Origin: Planosporangium thailandense
GTDB taxonomy: Bacteria; Actinomycetota; Actinomycetes; Mycobacteriales; Micromonosporaceae
Assembly: GCF_011947195.1 (NCBI RefSeq)
Contig: NZ_JAATVY010000007.1
Location: forward strand, 1-64,000
DNA length: 64,000 nucleotides
Direction: 5' to 3'
Below, one piece after another: positions 51,174 through 59,991 of the stretch. Each line of letters starts with the position of its first letter. Position 1 is the stretch's first letter. Position numbers and translations under genes: made by a program. The notes beneath the pieces are model-generated. The model saw nothing but the letters and a program-made list of their open reading frames with translations, was not told the origin of the DNA and searched no databases.

Positions 51174-52058
51174 ATGAGCCTCGCGATCGCGCCCATCACC
51201 GACATTACGACGTGGATGCGCAGCAGCGGGCTGGAGATCGTGCTCTTCCTCAGCGGCGCGATCCTGCTCGCGCGGTTCATCCGATGGCTCGGCGACCGGA
51301 TCACCCGGCGGATCGACGCCGCGTCGGTCGGCGACGGCGGCCTGGTGCGCTCGGAGGCGTCCAAACACCGCCACGCGCTGACCCAGGTGATCATGTGGAG
51401 CGCGCTCGTGCTCGTCTACTGCGTCTGCGCGGCGCTCATTCTGCAGCGCCTGGGGGTCCCGGTGACGGGCCTGGTCGCGCCGGCCGCCGTCGCCGGCGTC
51501 GCGCTGGGCTTCGGCGCACAGCGGATCGTGCAGGACGTTCTCGCCGGAATCTTCATCATCGCCGAGCGGCAGTACGGCTACGGTGACATGGTCCGCATCG
51601 CGGCGCTCGGCTCGGAGGCCGGCGTAAGCGGCACCGTCGAGGAGGTCACCCTGCGGATAACCCGGATGCGCTCGGCGAACGGCGAAGTCATCATCGTGCC
51701 GAACGGCCAGATCGTGCAGGTGATCAACATGTCGCGGGACTGGGCTCGCGCGGTGATCGACATCCCGGTGCCCAGCTCCACCGACATCAATCAGGTCCAG
51801 GGCGTCCTCCGCCGCGTGGGCGACGCCGCCGCCGTGGACGAGCGGCTGGGGCCGCTGCTGCTCGGCCCTCCATCCGTACTGGGCGTGGAGAGCATCGAGG
51901 TGGACACGCTGCACGTGCGGATCGTGGCCCGTACCCTGCCCGGCAAGCAGTTCGAGGCTGGCCGTGAGCTGCGCTCGCGGGTGGCCGCGGCGCTGCGGCA
52001 GGAGGGTGTCGTCGTCGCCGCCGACGTGGACACGGCCCATCCCACCGGGGCGGCATGA
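51174..52058 (+). CDS. MscS-family mechanosensitive channel
   Basis: 294 residues. Three membrane helices: 18-35, 75-95 and the pore helix 105-130 (GLVAPAAVAGVALGFGAQRIVQDVLAGIFIIAERQYGYGDMV), which carries the Gly/Ala-packing pattern of MscS TM3, then the beta domain (VEEVTLRITRMRSANGEVIIVPNGQIVQVINMSRDWAR) and alpha/beta vestibule. Releases small solutes under membrane tension. ATG 51174 fits helix 1. Downstream gene overlaps as ATGA. Confidence 0.92.
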   Translation: MSLAIAPITDITTWMRSSGLEIVLFLSGAILLARFIRWLGDRITRRIDAASVGDGGLVRSEASKHRHALTQVIMWSALVLVYCVCAALILQRLGVPVTGLVAPAAVAGVALGFGAQRIVQDVLAGIFIIAERQYGYGDMVRIAALGSEAGVSGTVEEVTLRITRMRSANGEVIIVPNGQIVQVINMSRDWARAVIDIPVPSSTDINQVQGVLRRVGDAAAVDERLGPLLLGPPSVLGVESIEVDTLHVRIVARTLPGKQFEAGRELRSRVAAALRQEGVVVAADVDTAHPTGAA

Positions 52059-52408
52059 TGCCCGGACACCTGTTCGGCGGCCGGGTCCGCACGTCCACCG
52101 CCCTCATCGCGCTGGTCTTCGTCGTCACGCTGGCGACCTACCTGCTCGTGCGTCCCACCCCGGACAAGGAGCACAAAGCCGCCACGACGCCGGCACCGGC
52201 ATCCACCGGGCCGGCCAGCCCGAAGCCGACGACCCGGCCCCGGCACCGGCCCTCACCGACGCCGACGCCGAGCCCGACGGTCACCGCCGTCCCCTCCGCA
52301 TCCGAGACGCCCCGGCTGCGCAGCGCTCCCCCGAGCGCCCCGGTACCGTCGCGAAGCCCGGCCGTCCCCAGCGAGACGCCGTCGCCCTCGGCCAGCTCCA
52401 CCCCGTGA
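52055..52408 (+). CDS. single-pass membrane protein with Pro/Ser/Thr-rich tail
   Basis: 117 residues: one helix (about 16-33, TALIALVFVVTLATYLLV) and a long, probably disordered extracytoplasmic tail of Pro, Thr and Ser (PTPTPSPTVTAVPS...). Such tails span the cell wall or are glycosylated. The Arg just before the helix makes it N-in. No known domain. Starts in ATGA overlap with the MscS gene, so the two are produced together; it may be an accessory of the channel. Confidence 0.7.
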   Translation: MMPGHLFGGRVRTSTALIALVFVVTLATYLLVRPTPDKEHKAATTPAPASTGPASPKPTTRPRHRPSPTPTPSPTVTAVPSASETPRLRSAPPSAPVPSRSPAVPSETPSPSASSTP

Positions 52409-52467
52409 GGCACGGCTCCTCTCCGTGATGCGCGCCGCCCGGTGCTCCGGCCGCCGTCCGCGGCCGG

Positions 52468-52552
52468 GTGGCCTACCCGACCGCGTCGCCTACCCGACCG
52501 CGCGGCCTACCTGACCGCGTCGCCTACCCGACGGCGTGGCCTACCCGACCGG
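52468..52552. repeat. 17-bp intergenic tandem repeat, 5 copies
   Basis: Unit GTGGCCTACCCGACCGC with 1-3 mismatches per copy. It lies between the end of the P/S/T-rich gene and the convergent 52571 gene; no spacers, so not CRISPR. Confidence 0.9.
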
Positions 52553-52570
52553 GCGGCCGGCCGGGCGTCC

Positions 52571-53335
52571 TCACTGCGTCGCCACGACGATGCAGCGCCG
52601 CAGCTCCTCGACCGCCTCCGGGGCGCCCTCGACCGTCACGCCGCTCGGCTCACCGGCACCCTCCCGGTTCCACACCCAGCGCAGCACGGCCATCGGCGGG
52701 CCGCTCAGCGTCACGTCGGCCGCGCCGTCACCGGCACCGTCCTCGACCGTGAACAGCCGCGGACCGGTCCGCACCCGCCACGCCGCGCCGTCGGTGCGCA
52801 CGGTGTACGTGCGGCCCGGTGAACCGTCCAGGATGTCGGTGAAGTAGCTGCCCCACTCGCCGACGCCGTACGCCGTGAAGACCTTGAGCAGCTCGTCGAT
52901 GCCATCGATGGCGAGGTCGGCCGGGACCGGCGCGACCGGCTGCCCCGTGCCCAGCTCGGCGTCGATGCGGTGGATGACCGTCTCCTGCGCCATCCGCCGG
53001 ATCCAGAAGCCGACGGTCTGGTCCGGGGCGTACCAGGTGCCGGCCGGATCCTCCGGCTTGCGGGCGGCGAACTCGTCGAGCAGCTCGGCGTACGCCCGGT
53101 CGAGCAGCGCGAGCGGCTCGGAGTCCGCGAGCTCCTTCGGCGGCCACTGGTCGGGCTCGGCGCCCTCCCGCATGGCCAGCGTCTTGTGCACGTACACCTC
53201 GCCGACGTGGCGGGCCAGGTCGGCGACGGTCCAGCCGGGGCAGCTCGGCACCGCCGCGGTCAGGTCGGTCGGCGCGACGGCCCGCAGTCGGGCGAAGTCG
53301 GCCGCAAGGCAGTCGAGGAATCGGGAATGCTCCAT
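52571..53335 (-). CDS. mycothiol-dependent maleylpyruvate isomerase-family protein
   Basis: 254 residues. MDMPI/DinB-like N-terminal bundle with metal-ligand His/Glu residues: VPSCPGWTVADLARHVGEVYVHKT, and MAQETVIHRIDAELGTGQPV; C-terminal SCP2-like half: TYTVRTDGAAWRV ... DVTLSGPPMAVLRWVWNR. The three ligands (H in ARHVGE, E in AQETV, H in VIHRID) are present. Family members use mycothiol as cofactor in actinomycetes, fitting an actinobacterial host. ATG 53335 with a GGAATGCTCC context. Convergent with the 17-bp repeat block. Confidence 0.85.
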   Translation of the reverse strand: MEHSRFLDCLAADFARLRAVAPTDLTAAVPSCPGWTVADLARHVGEVYVHKTLAMREGAEPDQWPPKELADSEPLALLDRAYAELLDEFAARKPEDPAGTWYAPDQTVGFWIRRMAQETVIHRIDAELGTGQPVAPVPADLAIDGIDELLKVFTAYGVGEWGSYFTDILDGSPGRTYTVRTDGAAWRVRTGPRLFTVEDGAGDGAADVTLSGPPMAVLRWVWNREGAGEPSGVTVEGAPEAVEELRRCIVVATQ

Positions 53336-53429
53336 GCCGTGCAGTTCAGCACAGGCCCACGACACTTTCCGCGCGTTCCCGGTCCGGCGTCCACCATCAG
53401 GGTCGTACCGGCCGGACGGCGGCGCCCGA

Positions 53430-53462
53430 CAGGGGGTCGGCCCGGTCCGGGCCGACCCCCTG
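53430..53462 (-). terminator. terminator of the VWA gene
   Basis: 16-bp arms CAGGGGGTCGGCCCGG / CCGGGCCGACCCCCTG separated by a single T (effective loop 3-5 nt), 20 bp after the VWA stop. Confidence 0.8.
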
Positions 53463-53482
53463 ATCCGCAAGTACGGTCGTTG

Positions 53483-55075
53483 CTACTTCGGCGGCGGCGC
53501 CACCAGGCACTTGGCCGGCGTCGACGCGTTCTTGAAGTTGTCGATGCCGACGATCAGCGCGTCACCGCGTAGGGTGACCTTGTAGTTGATGTCGCCCGCG
53601 CCGTCCTTGACCGAGGGCTGCGCGCCCGGCGCCTGAACAAGCTTGATCTTCGTACCGCTCGGGAACGGTCCGAAGTTCACCGACGAGTCAGCGGTGTCAC
53701 GGATGAAGATGTCGACCGCGGTGTCGACGAGGTCGGTCGCCGAGATCTGGTAGAAGCCGTCCGGGTTGTTCGAGCCGGGCGTGTTCTTCCCGCTCGGGTT
53801 GTTGGTCGGGGTGCACGCGGCCGTGGGGGGCGTGGTGTCGACCACCCGCATGACGGCCGTGTCACTGCCCGTGTTGCCGGCCGCGTCCTTGGCGGTGCAC
53901 GTCACCGTGGTCTCCCCGAGCGGGAACGTGTTGCCCGACGGCGGCGTGCAGGAGGGTGTCAGCGGCCCGTCGACGTTGTCGACCGCGGTGGCGGGATAGT
54001 TGACGACCGCGCCGGCCGGGCTGGTGGCCTCGACGGTCTGGTCGTCGACCGTGACGGTCGGCGGCGTCACGTCGTTGACGCGGACGTTGATCTGCTCGAC
54101 GAACGCCGGGCCGCCGGACAGGCCGTTGAGCAGGAACTCGACGGTGCAGTGCAGGGTCGCGCCCTGTTTCGCGTCACCGGCGACGTTGATGGTCTCGGTG
54201 AAGTTGACGTCCGTGCCGCTCCGTTGCGTCTTCGAGGGGGCGTCGAAGGTGGCGGAGAGACCGGGGTCGCACGACACCTTCGGAGTCACCGTGACGTCGA
54301 GGTCGTGCAGGCCGCTCAGGATCGCGGCGGTGACGGTGTCGGGCGCGCTGCCGACCAGTTGGCCGCCCGTGGCGGTGACCACGGTCTGCGCCTGGCCGGT
54401 GGCGTTCAGTCCGCCACCGCCGCCGGTCACGTCGACGGCTATCGTCCGCGCGCCGTCAGCCTGCAGGGCGGCGACGGCGTCGGTGAGCGTGTGTCCGGCG
54501 CTGGGGTCGTGGCTCGGTGCGTCCCCGACGAGCACGACGATCCGACTGCTGCCGGACCGGTAGCTGATCGCGCCCTTTGAGACCTGGTAAAGCGCGTTGA
54601 CCCAGGCCTCCGGTGTGTCGCCGCCACCGCCCGCGACCAGGCCGTTGACGGCGGTCTGCAGGGCGGTCGCGTCCCCTGTGAGGTCCTGGCGTACGCGGAA
54701 GAGTTCGGCGCCGTCTCCCTCGTCCCGGTACGAGGCGACCGCGAACTCGGCGCTGGGCTGCGCGGCCCGGACCTCGTTGATGACCTGCTGCAGGTTCGTC
54801 CGCACGTTGGCGATCGCCCCGCTCATGCTGCCGGTGGTGTCGACCAGCAGCACCACGTCGGGGTTGGGAGGGATGGCCGGAGTGTGCACGGTCTTGTTGA
54901 CCGAGATCGAGGCTCCCGGATCGGCGTTGCGGTCGACCGTGGCGGGGTCGACTCCGGGAGCCGCGGCGGCGGGCGAGGCGAGGACCGTCGCCAGGGCGGT
55001 GGTGGCCGCGCCCACCGCCACCACCCGCCCGAGTAATCGTCGTCCTGGCTGGCTCACTACTGCTGTCACGGACAA
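53483..55075 (-). CDS. secreted VWA-HYR protein
   Basis: 530 residues. Signal peptide (VVSQPGRRLLGRVVAVGAATTALATVLASPAAAA), a von Willebrand A domain (about 75-270) whose MIDAS is DTTGSMSGAI with later TPEAW and VVLVGDAPSHDP, an all-beta segment, a HYR domain (about 350-430: PPTVTVDDQTVEATSPAGAVVNYPATAVDNVDG ... TVTCTAKDAAGN) and a C-terminal region without known fold. Extracellular metal-dependent adhesion or scaffolding is likely; no LPXTG anchor. Start uncertain: TTG 55075, 5 nt past AAGGAG, or GTG 55069 or ATG 55123. Confidence 0.85.
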   Translation of the reverse strand: MSVTAVVSQPGRRLLGRVVAVGAATTALATVLASPAAAAPGVDPATVDRNADPGASISVNKTVHTPAIPPNPDVVLLVDTTGSMSGAIANVRTNLQQVINEVRAAQPSAEFAVASYRDEGDGAELFRVRQDLTGDATALQTAVNGLVAGGGGDTPEAWVNALYQVSKGAISYRSGSSRIVVLVGDAPSHDPSAGHTLTDAVAALQADGARTIAVDVTGGGGGLNATGQAQTVVTATGGQLVGSAPDTVTAAILSGLHDLDVTVTPKVSCDPGLSATFDAPSKTQRSGTDVNFTETINVAGDAKQGATLHCTVEFLLNGLSGGPAFVEQINVRVNDVTPPTVTVDDQTVEATSPAGAVVNYPATAVDNVDGPLTPSCTPPSGNTFPLGETTVTCTAKDAAGNTGSDTAVMRVVDTTPPTAACTPTNNPSGKNTPGSNNPDGFYQISATDLVDTAVDIFIRDTADSSVNFGPFPSGTKIKLVQAPGAQPSVKDGAGDINYKVTLRGDALIVGIDNFKNASTPAKCLVAPPPK

Positions 55076-55199
55076 GGTCGCTCCTTGTGGCCGGTACCGC
55101 GATGAACACGCGGCGTGTGCCACGGAACACTAGGAGTCAGCGCAACGCCGCCGAGTCGGACACAGGTCAACGTCCGGTAGCCGACGGCAGGAAGCGACC

Positions 55200-56210
55200 T
55201 CACCGGCTAGGGTCGCCAGCCCCCGGCCTGGGTGAAAGACCCGCCGCCCGGTAGCACTCGTCGATCAACCGCATGGTGACGACCGCGTCGTCGCCGTCGG
55301 TCGGCATCGGCGCGCCGGTACGGACGGCCGCGGTGAACGCCTCGAGCTGGTAGGTGTAGGACGAGCGGGTGCCGAGGTGCTCGACCCGTCGGCCGTCCGG
55401 AGTCTGGACCACGACCCTGTCGTCCAGATGCGGCTGTACGAAGTTCGGCGCGGTCGCCTCACCCCGGGTTCCGACGACACGGCAGCTGAACTCCCACCGG
55501 TCAGCCGCCATGTGGCAGCGCGCCGAGCCGGTCGCGCCGGACGGGAAGACGAGGTCGGCGTCGAGCCACTCGTCCACCCCCGGAGCCGCGGCACGCTCAC
55601 CCGCCCGGGCGGCGGTGAGGGACGGCTCGCCACCACCCCAGGGCGCGAGCACGCGCTGGGCGTGCACGCTGTAGCAGCCGAGGTCCATCAGGGCGCCGCC
55701 GGCGAGGGCGAGCGACCACCGGGGGTCGGCCCCGCCGGGGTCCGGCATCATCATCATGGTCTCGACCCGGACGAGGTCGCCCAGCTCACCGATTGCCAGC
55801 AACTCGTGCAGCCGCCGGGTCACCGGGTGGTACAGGTAGTGGAACCCGTCGGCGACGACCACACCCGCCCGGTGCGCCGCATCGCGCACCTCGGCGGCCT
55901 CCTCGGCGTTCGCCGCGAACGGCTTCTCCGACAGCACATGCTTGCCGGCCTCGATGGCGGCCAGGTTCCAGGTGGCGTGGAGGCCGTTGACGAGCGGGTT
56001 GTAGACGGCGTCGACCTCGGGGTCGGCGAGGACCTCGTCGTACGTGGCGACCGCCCGTTCCACGCCGTGCGCCGCGGCGAAGGCCGCGGCCCGTTCGTTG
56101 TCGCGCGCCGCGATGACGACCAGGCGGGTACCGGTCGTCATCGCGGGCTTGACGATCGCGAGTTCGGCGATGCGGGCCGCGCCGAGAATGCCGATACGTA
56201 GCGGTTCCAT
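55200..56210 (-). CDS. Gfo/Idh/MocA-family oxidoreductase
   Basis: 336 residues. Rossmann start RIGILGAARIAELAIVKPAM (GxxxIA-type), EKP motif GKHVLSEKPFAANAEEA at about residues 92-110 with the conserved Lys, and the C-terminal substrate domain with GGALMDLGCYSVHAQRVLAP, where Asp and His act in catalysis. Oxidises a sugar or inositol C-OH with NAD(P). ATG 56210; the gap to the upstream isomerase gene is 16 bp, so both are in the 58150-55200 operon. Confidence 0.9.
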   Translation of the reverse strand: MEPLRIGILGAARIAELAIVKPAMTTGTRLVVIAARDNERAAAFAAAHGVERAVATYDEVLADPEVDAVYNPLVNGLHATWNLAAIEAGKHVLSEKPFAANAEEAAEVRDAAHRAGVVVADGFHYLYHPVTRRLHELLAIGELGDLVRVETMMMMPDPGGADPRWSLALAGGALMDLGCYSVHAQRVLAPWGGGEPSLTAARAGERAAAPGVDEWLDADLVFPSGATGSARCHMAADRWEFSCRVVGTRGEATAPNFVQPHLDDRVVVQTPDGRRVEHLGTRSSYTYQLEAFTAAVRTGAPMPTDGDDAVVTMRLIDECYRAAGLSPRPGAGDPSR

Positions 56211-56226
56211 GCGGTCTCCGGTCGAT

Positions 56227-57033
56227 TCAGACGGTGAAGGCCCGGCGGAAGGCGCGCAGCGCCGTGGTGCTCTCCCCGGAGGCCCAGGCTTCCAGGCCGA
56301 TCGTGCCGGCGAAGCCCATCTCCGCGAGGGCTCGCGCGACGCCGAAATAGTTGATCTCTCCGGTGCCGGGCTCGCACCGCCCGGGCACGTCGGCCACCTG
56401 GATCTCACCGATCCACGGCAGGGCACGGCGACACAGCTCGATGAGGTTCCCCTCGCCGATCTGCGCGTGGTACAGGTCGAGCATCAGCCGCAGGTGGTCG
56501 CTGCCGACCGACGCCACGAGCGCCAGGCAGTCGTCGGCACGGCCGAACGGCACACCCGGGTGGTCCACCGCCGTATTGAGGTTCTCGAGCACGAACGTGA
56601 CGCCGTGCGCTTCCCCGAGACGCGCGACCCGGCTGAGCGTACGGTGCGCGGCCAGCCACATCTCACCGGTCACCACGGTGGCGGGCGTCACCGGCAGACC
56701 GTCGCCGCCCAGTCCGGTCCCGTGCAGGTTGAGTCGTGGGATCCCGAGCCGCCGCGCCACCGCGACGGACTCCGCGGCGGTGGCGAGCAGCTCGTCCGCG
56801 CCGGCAGGGTCGGTGAGGCTGCCCCGCACGTAGCCCGTCATCGAGGAGTAGACGGCCCCCTCCTCGCGGAGGGCGACCAGCAGGTCGATGTCGTGGCGTG
56901 TCCAGTCCCAGAGCTCGATTTGGAAGTCCAGCTCGGTGATCCGACGTACCCGCTCGGCCACCGGCAGTTCGCGGAAGACCATCTCGGCGCAGACCGCCAG
57001 CGTGAAGGGGCCCTGCCGTCCACGAATGCTCAT
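56227..57033 (-). CDS. TIM-barrel sugar isomerase/epimerase (hydroxypyruvate isomerase-like)
   Basis: 268 residues, AP-endonuclease-2-like barrel. Metal ligands of the fold: Glu in FVLENLNTAVDHPG, Asp in LMLDLYHAQIGEG with the His, His/Glu in NLHGTG and GLEAWASG near the end. Resembles hydroxypyruvate isomerase Hyi or tagatose-epimerase-like enzymes. 76 bp downstream of the second Gfo/Idh gene. ATG 57033 chosen since the frame further up holds Arg-rich residues only. Confidence 0.87.
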   Translation of the reverse strand: MSIRGRQGPFTLAVCAEMVFRELPVAERVRRITELDFQIELWDWTRHDIDLLVALREEGAVYSSMTGYVRGSLTDPAGADELLATAAESVAVARRLGIPRLNLHGTGLGGDGLPVTPATVVTGEMWLAAHRTLSRVARLGEAHGVTFVLENLNTAVDHPGVPFGRADDCLALVASVGSDHLRLMLDLYHAQIGEGNLIELCRRALPWIGEIQVADVPGRCEPGTGEINYFGVARALAEMGFAGTIGLEAWASGESTTALRAFRRAFTV

Positions 57034-57109
57034 GCGCCCGCCTCGCTCCGCTCGCCGACCGCATGAGGCACCCGCGCGCTGCAACCCTGATTCGCTCGCT
57101 GACGCTCGC

Positions 57110-58150
57110 TCATGCGGACTCCTCGCTCTCGCTGATGCGGACCGGCGCGCCGCGCTCGACCGACGCGATGCAGGCCAGCGCGATCCGTAGCGCGGCGCGG
57201 GCGTCGTGACCGCCCACCTCGGGTGCGCCGCCCCGGCGGACCGTGGCGCAGAAGGCGGCCAGCTCGGCGGCGTACGCGTCCGGGAAGAGCTCGGTATCGG
57301 CCCGTACGGTTGGACCCGCCACGCCGGTACTGCTCCAGTGGCGGACGGTCAGCTGCGCCGGCGTTCCAGCCGTCACCATTCCGGCCGAGCCGAACACCTC
57401 GCCCCGCACGTCGTAGCCGTACGCGGCGGAGAAGCTCGCCTCGGCGGTGGCGAGCGCGCCGTTGTCGTACCGGATACTCACCACCGCCGTGTCGAGGAGA
57501 CCGTCGGCCTTGAAGTCGGGCGCGACGAGGGCGTCGGCCATCGCGTGGACCTCCACGGCTGTCGCGCCCGCGTTGAACCAGTTGAGCGTGTCGAAGTCGT
57601 GGATGAGCGTCTGGGTGAAGATGGTCCACGGTGCAACCGCCCCGGGGTTCGCCAGGCCGGGGTCGCGGGTCAGCGAGCGCAGCAGCTGCGGCGTACCGAC
57701 ACCGCCGTCGTCGACGATCCGCTTGGCGGCCGCGAAGTCCGCGGCGAAGCGGCGGTTGAACCCGACCTGAAGGGGCACGCCGGCCCGCGCGCAGGCGGCG
57801 ATCGCCACGTCGGCCTCGTCGAGGGTCATCGCCATCGGCTTCTCGCAGAACACCGCCTTGCCGGCGGCCGCGGCCCGCGTCACGAGCTCGGCGTGCGCGG
57901 TCGAGGAGCAGGTGATGGCCACGGCCTCGACGCGCTCGTCGGCGAGTACGGCGTCGACGTCGGTGGTGGCCTCGGCGCCGAGCGGCACGGCGAGGCGCTC
58001 CGCGGCGCCAGCTGCCGGGTCGGCGACGGTGACCAGCTCGGCTTCCGGAAGGCGCCGGGCGATCGTGGTGGCGTGGAAGGTGCCGATCCGGCCGGCGCCG
58101 ATGAGCGCGAAGCGCACCGGTTCAGCTCCGGCGGGCGGGGGAAGCGGCAT
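57110..58150 (-). CDS. Gfo/Idh/MocA oxidoreductase, inositol 2-dehydrogenase-like
   Basis: 346 residues. N-terminal ALIGAGRIGTFHATTIARRLP (GxGxxG), EKP motif FCEKPMAMTLDEAD, QVGFNRRFAADFAAAKRIV and HDFDTLNWFNAG, the pattern of IolG-like inositol dehydrogenases with catalytic Asp-His pair in IHDFD. First gene of the operon that continues with the isomerase and another dehydrogenase; ATG 58150 lies 14 bp after a perfect 16-bp palindrome, the likely site of the divergent LacI regulator. Confidence 0.92.
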   Translation of the reverse strand: MPLPPPAGAEPVRFALIGAGRIGTFHATTIARRLPEAELVTVADPAAGAAERLAVPLGAEATTDVDAVLADERVEAVAITCSSTAHAELVTRAAAAGKAVFCEKPMAMTLDEADVAIAACARAGVPLQVGFNRRFAADFAAAKRIVDDGGVGTPQLLRSLTRDPGLANPGAVAPWTIFTQTLIHDFDTLNWFNAGATAVEVHAMADALVAPDFKADGLLDTAVVSIRYDNGALATAEASFSAAYGYDVRGEVFGSAGMVTAGTPAQLTVRHWSSTGVAGPTVRADTELFPDAYAAELAAFCATVRRGGAPEVGGHDARAALRIALACIASVERGAPVRISESEESA

Positions 58151-58163
58151 GACGACTCCTCGT

Positions 58164-58179
58164 ACTAGAGCGCTCTAGT
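58164..58179. promoter_or_regulatory. LacI-type operator 1
   Basis: Perfect 16-bp palindrome ACTAGAGCGCTCTAGT with the central CG typical of LacI-family sites, 14 bp before the dehydrogenase start. Confidence 0.85.
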
Positions 58180-58222
58180 CGGAGAGCATTTACCGTATCC
58201 GGGCACCCGTCAAGATCCCATG

Positions 58223-58238
58223 GCTAGAGCGCTCCAGT
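58223..58238. promoter_or_regulatory. LacI-type operator 2
   Basis: GCTAGAGCGCTCCAGT, the same palindrome with two changes, 59 bp from operator 1 and directly before TAGAGT (a possible -10) and the LacI GTG; fits autoregulation and looping between two sites. Confidence 0.75.
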
Positions 58239-58249
58239 AGAGTGAACCC

Positions 58250-59251
58250 GTGACCGCCAGCCGCCCGACCATGGAGGACGTCGCCGCCCGCGCCGGCGTG
58301 TCCCGGGCGCTCGTCTCGATCGTCTTCCGTGGCGCGGCCGGCGCTTCCCCGGCCACCCGCGAGCGGGTGCTCACCGCGGCCGCCGAGCTCGGCTACCAGC
58401 CGGACCGGAGAGCCAGCCGCCTGGGCCGGACCCGTACCCGCATGCTCGGCGTGGTGTTCGGCGTCGGGCACGCCTTCCACGGCGACCTCGTCGACAGCCT
58501 GTACGTCGCGGCAGCCGACTCGGACTACGAGGTGGTGCTGAGCGGCGTGACCCCGCGTCGCCGGGAGGACGAGGCGGTCCGCGCCCTGCAGGCGGAGCGC
58601 TGCGAGGCGATCGTGCTGCTCGGCTCGACGCTGCCGGCGCGAGCCCTCGCGGAGCTGGCGAGCCGGCTCCCGACGGTCAGCGTGCTGCGCGACGTGCGCG
58701 CCGCCGGCGTCGACGTGGTCCGCACCGACGACGCCGAGGGCCTGCGCCAGGCGGTGGCCCATCTGCACGCGCTCGGCCACCGGCGCATCGCCCACGCCGA
58801 CGGTGGACAGGCGCCGGGCGCGGCCGAGCGCCGCCGGGGGTACCGGACCGCCGTGCGCCGGCTCGGCCTCGCCGAACTGCCCCTCCTGCCGGCCGGACTC
58901 ACCGAGGAGGACGGCGCGCGCGCCGCCGGCGCGTTCCTGGCCGGGCCCGCAAAGGATCGGCCGACCGCGGTCACCGCCTTCAACGACCGCTGCGCGCTCG
59001 GCTTCGTCGACGCGGTGCGGCGCGGCGGGGTGGGCGTGCCCGAGCGGCTGTCGGTCGTCGGGTTCGACGACATCCGGGCGGCGGCCTACGCCCACATCGC
59101 CCTGACGACCATCCGCCAGGACGCGGACGCCCTGGGGCGGCTGGCCATCGAGCGGGCCGCTGCCCGGCTCGACGAGGGCGCGCCGCCGGGTCGACCGGCG
59201 GTCGTGGCGCCCACGCTGGTCGTGCGGGCGACGACGGGGGCGCCGCGGTGA
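58250..59251 (+). CDS. LacI-family repressor of the polyol operon
   Basis: 333 residues. N-terminal HTH MEDVAARAGVSRALVSIVFRGAAGASPATRERVLTAAAELGYQPDRRAS (residues 8-57) with hinge, then the periplasmic-binding fold for the inducer (RTRMLGVVFGV..., AVTAFNDRCALGFVDAVR, VPERLSVVGFDDI). Here the usual Thr-Val-Ser-Arg-Val of the recognition helix is ALVSIVF. It faces the Gfo/Idh operon across a 99-bp region holding two matching palindromes. GTGA overlap with the TauE gene, so transport and regulator are cotranslated. Confidence 0.92.
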   Translation: MTASRPTMEDVAARAGVSRALVSIVFRGAAGASPATRERVLTAAAELGYQPDRRASRLGRTRTRMLGVVFGVGHAFHGDLVDSLYVAAADSDYEVVLSGVTPRRREDEAVRALQAERCEAIVLLGSTLPARALAELASRLPTVSVLRDVRAAGVDVVRTDDAEGLRQAVAHLHALGHRRIAHADGGQAPGAAERRRGYRTAVRRLGLAELPLLPAGLTEEDGARAAGAFLAGPAKDRPTAVTAFNDRCALGFVDAVRRGGVGVPERLSVVGFDDIRAAAYAHIALTTIRQDADALGRLAIERAAARLDEGAPPGRPAVVAPTLVVRATTGAPR

Positions 59252-59982
59252 CCGTGACGACCATGGCCCTCTTCGGGCTCGCGGCGCTGCTGGTCGGCTT
59301 CTCCAAGACCGCGATCGGCGGCCTGTCGAGCATCTCGATCGCCATCTTCGCCAGCCTCATGCCGGCCCGGGAGTCCACCGCGGCCATCCTGCTGATGCTG
59401 ATCGTCGGAGACGTGATGGCAGTCTGGAACTACCGCCACGACTGCGACTGGTCGCTGCTGCGCCGGCTCATCCCCAGCGTGCTGCCCGGGCTCGCGCTGG
59501 GCGCGCTGTTCCTCGGCGCGATCGACGACAACGTGCTGCGACGCGTCATCGGCGCGCTGCTCATCGTCATGGCCCTCCTGCAACTGCTGCTGCGGTGGCG
59601 CTCCCCGACCCGCGGGGGCCTCGCGTACGGGCGGACCGCGGCCATCGGTGCGGGCCTGGCCGCCGGCTTCACGACGATGGTCGCGAACGCGGCGGGGCCG
59701 GTGATGACCCTGTACCTCGTCGCGCAGGGCGTGGACAAGCGGCGGTTCCTGGGCACCGGCGCCCTGTTCTTCTTCGGCGTGAACCTGTGCAAGCTGCCGT
59801 TCAGCGCCGGCCTCGGCCTGTTCCACGCCGCGACGCTGACCCGCGCCCTCGCCCTCGCGCCTCTGGTCCTCGTCGGCGGCTGGGCGGGCGTACGCGTGGC
59901 GCGGAAAATCAGCCAGGTCCGCTTCGACCAGGCGGTGCTGGGCGCGTCGGTGCTCGCCGCGCTGGCCCTCGTGCTGCGCTGA
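59248..59982 (+). CDS. TauE/SafE-family exporter
   Basis: 244 residues, seven or eight membrane helices in two similar halves. Typical ALFGLAALLVGFSKTAIGG at the N-terminus and GAGLAAGFTTMVANAAGPVMTLYLVAQGVDKRRFLGTGALFFFGVN in the second half. The family exports sulfite, sulfonates or other organic anions. Start GTG 59248 lies in the LacI stop (GTGA), so its expression follows that regulator; it may move an organic acid produced by the polyol pathway. Convergent with the second LacI gene after 9 bp. Confidence 0.88.
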   Translation: MTVTTMALFGLAALLVGFSKTAIGGLSSISIAIFASLMPARESTAAILLMLIVGDVMAVWNYRHDCDWSLLRRLIPSVLPGLALGALFLGAIDDNVLRRVIGALLIVMALLQLLLRWRSPTRGGLAYGRTAAIGAGLAAGFTTMVANAAGPVMTLYLVAQGVDKRRFLGTGALFFFGVNLCKLPFSAGLGLFHAATLTRALALAPLVLVGGWAGVRVARKISQVRFDQAVLGASVLAALALVLR

Positions 59983-59991
59983 CGCCGGCGG

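Noticed and set aside
52468-52552. CRISPR array
   Set aside because: 17-bp units follow each other directly, with no spacers and no cas genes nearby.
53483-55075. Magnesium-chelatase or MoxR-linked VWA protein
   Set aside because: Signal peptide and HYR domain make it secreted, and no MoxR ATPase is adjacent.
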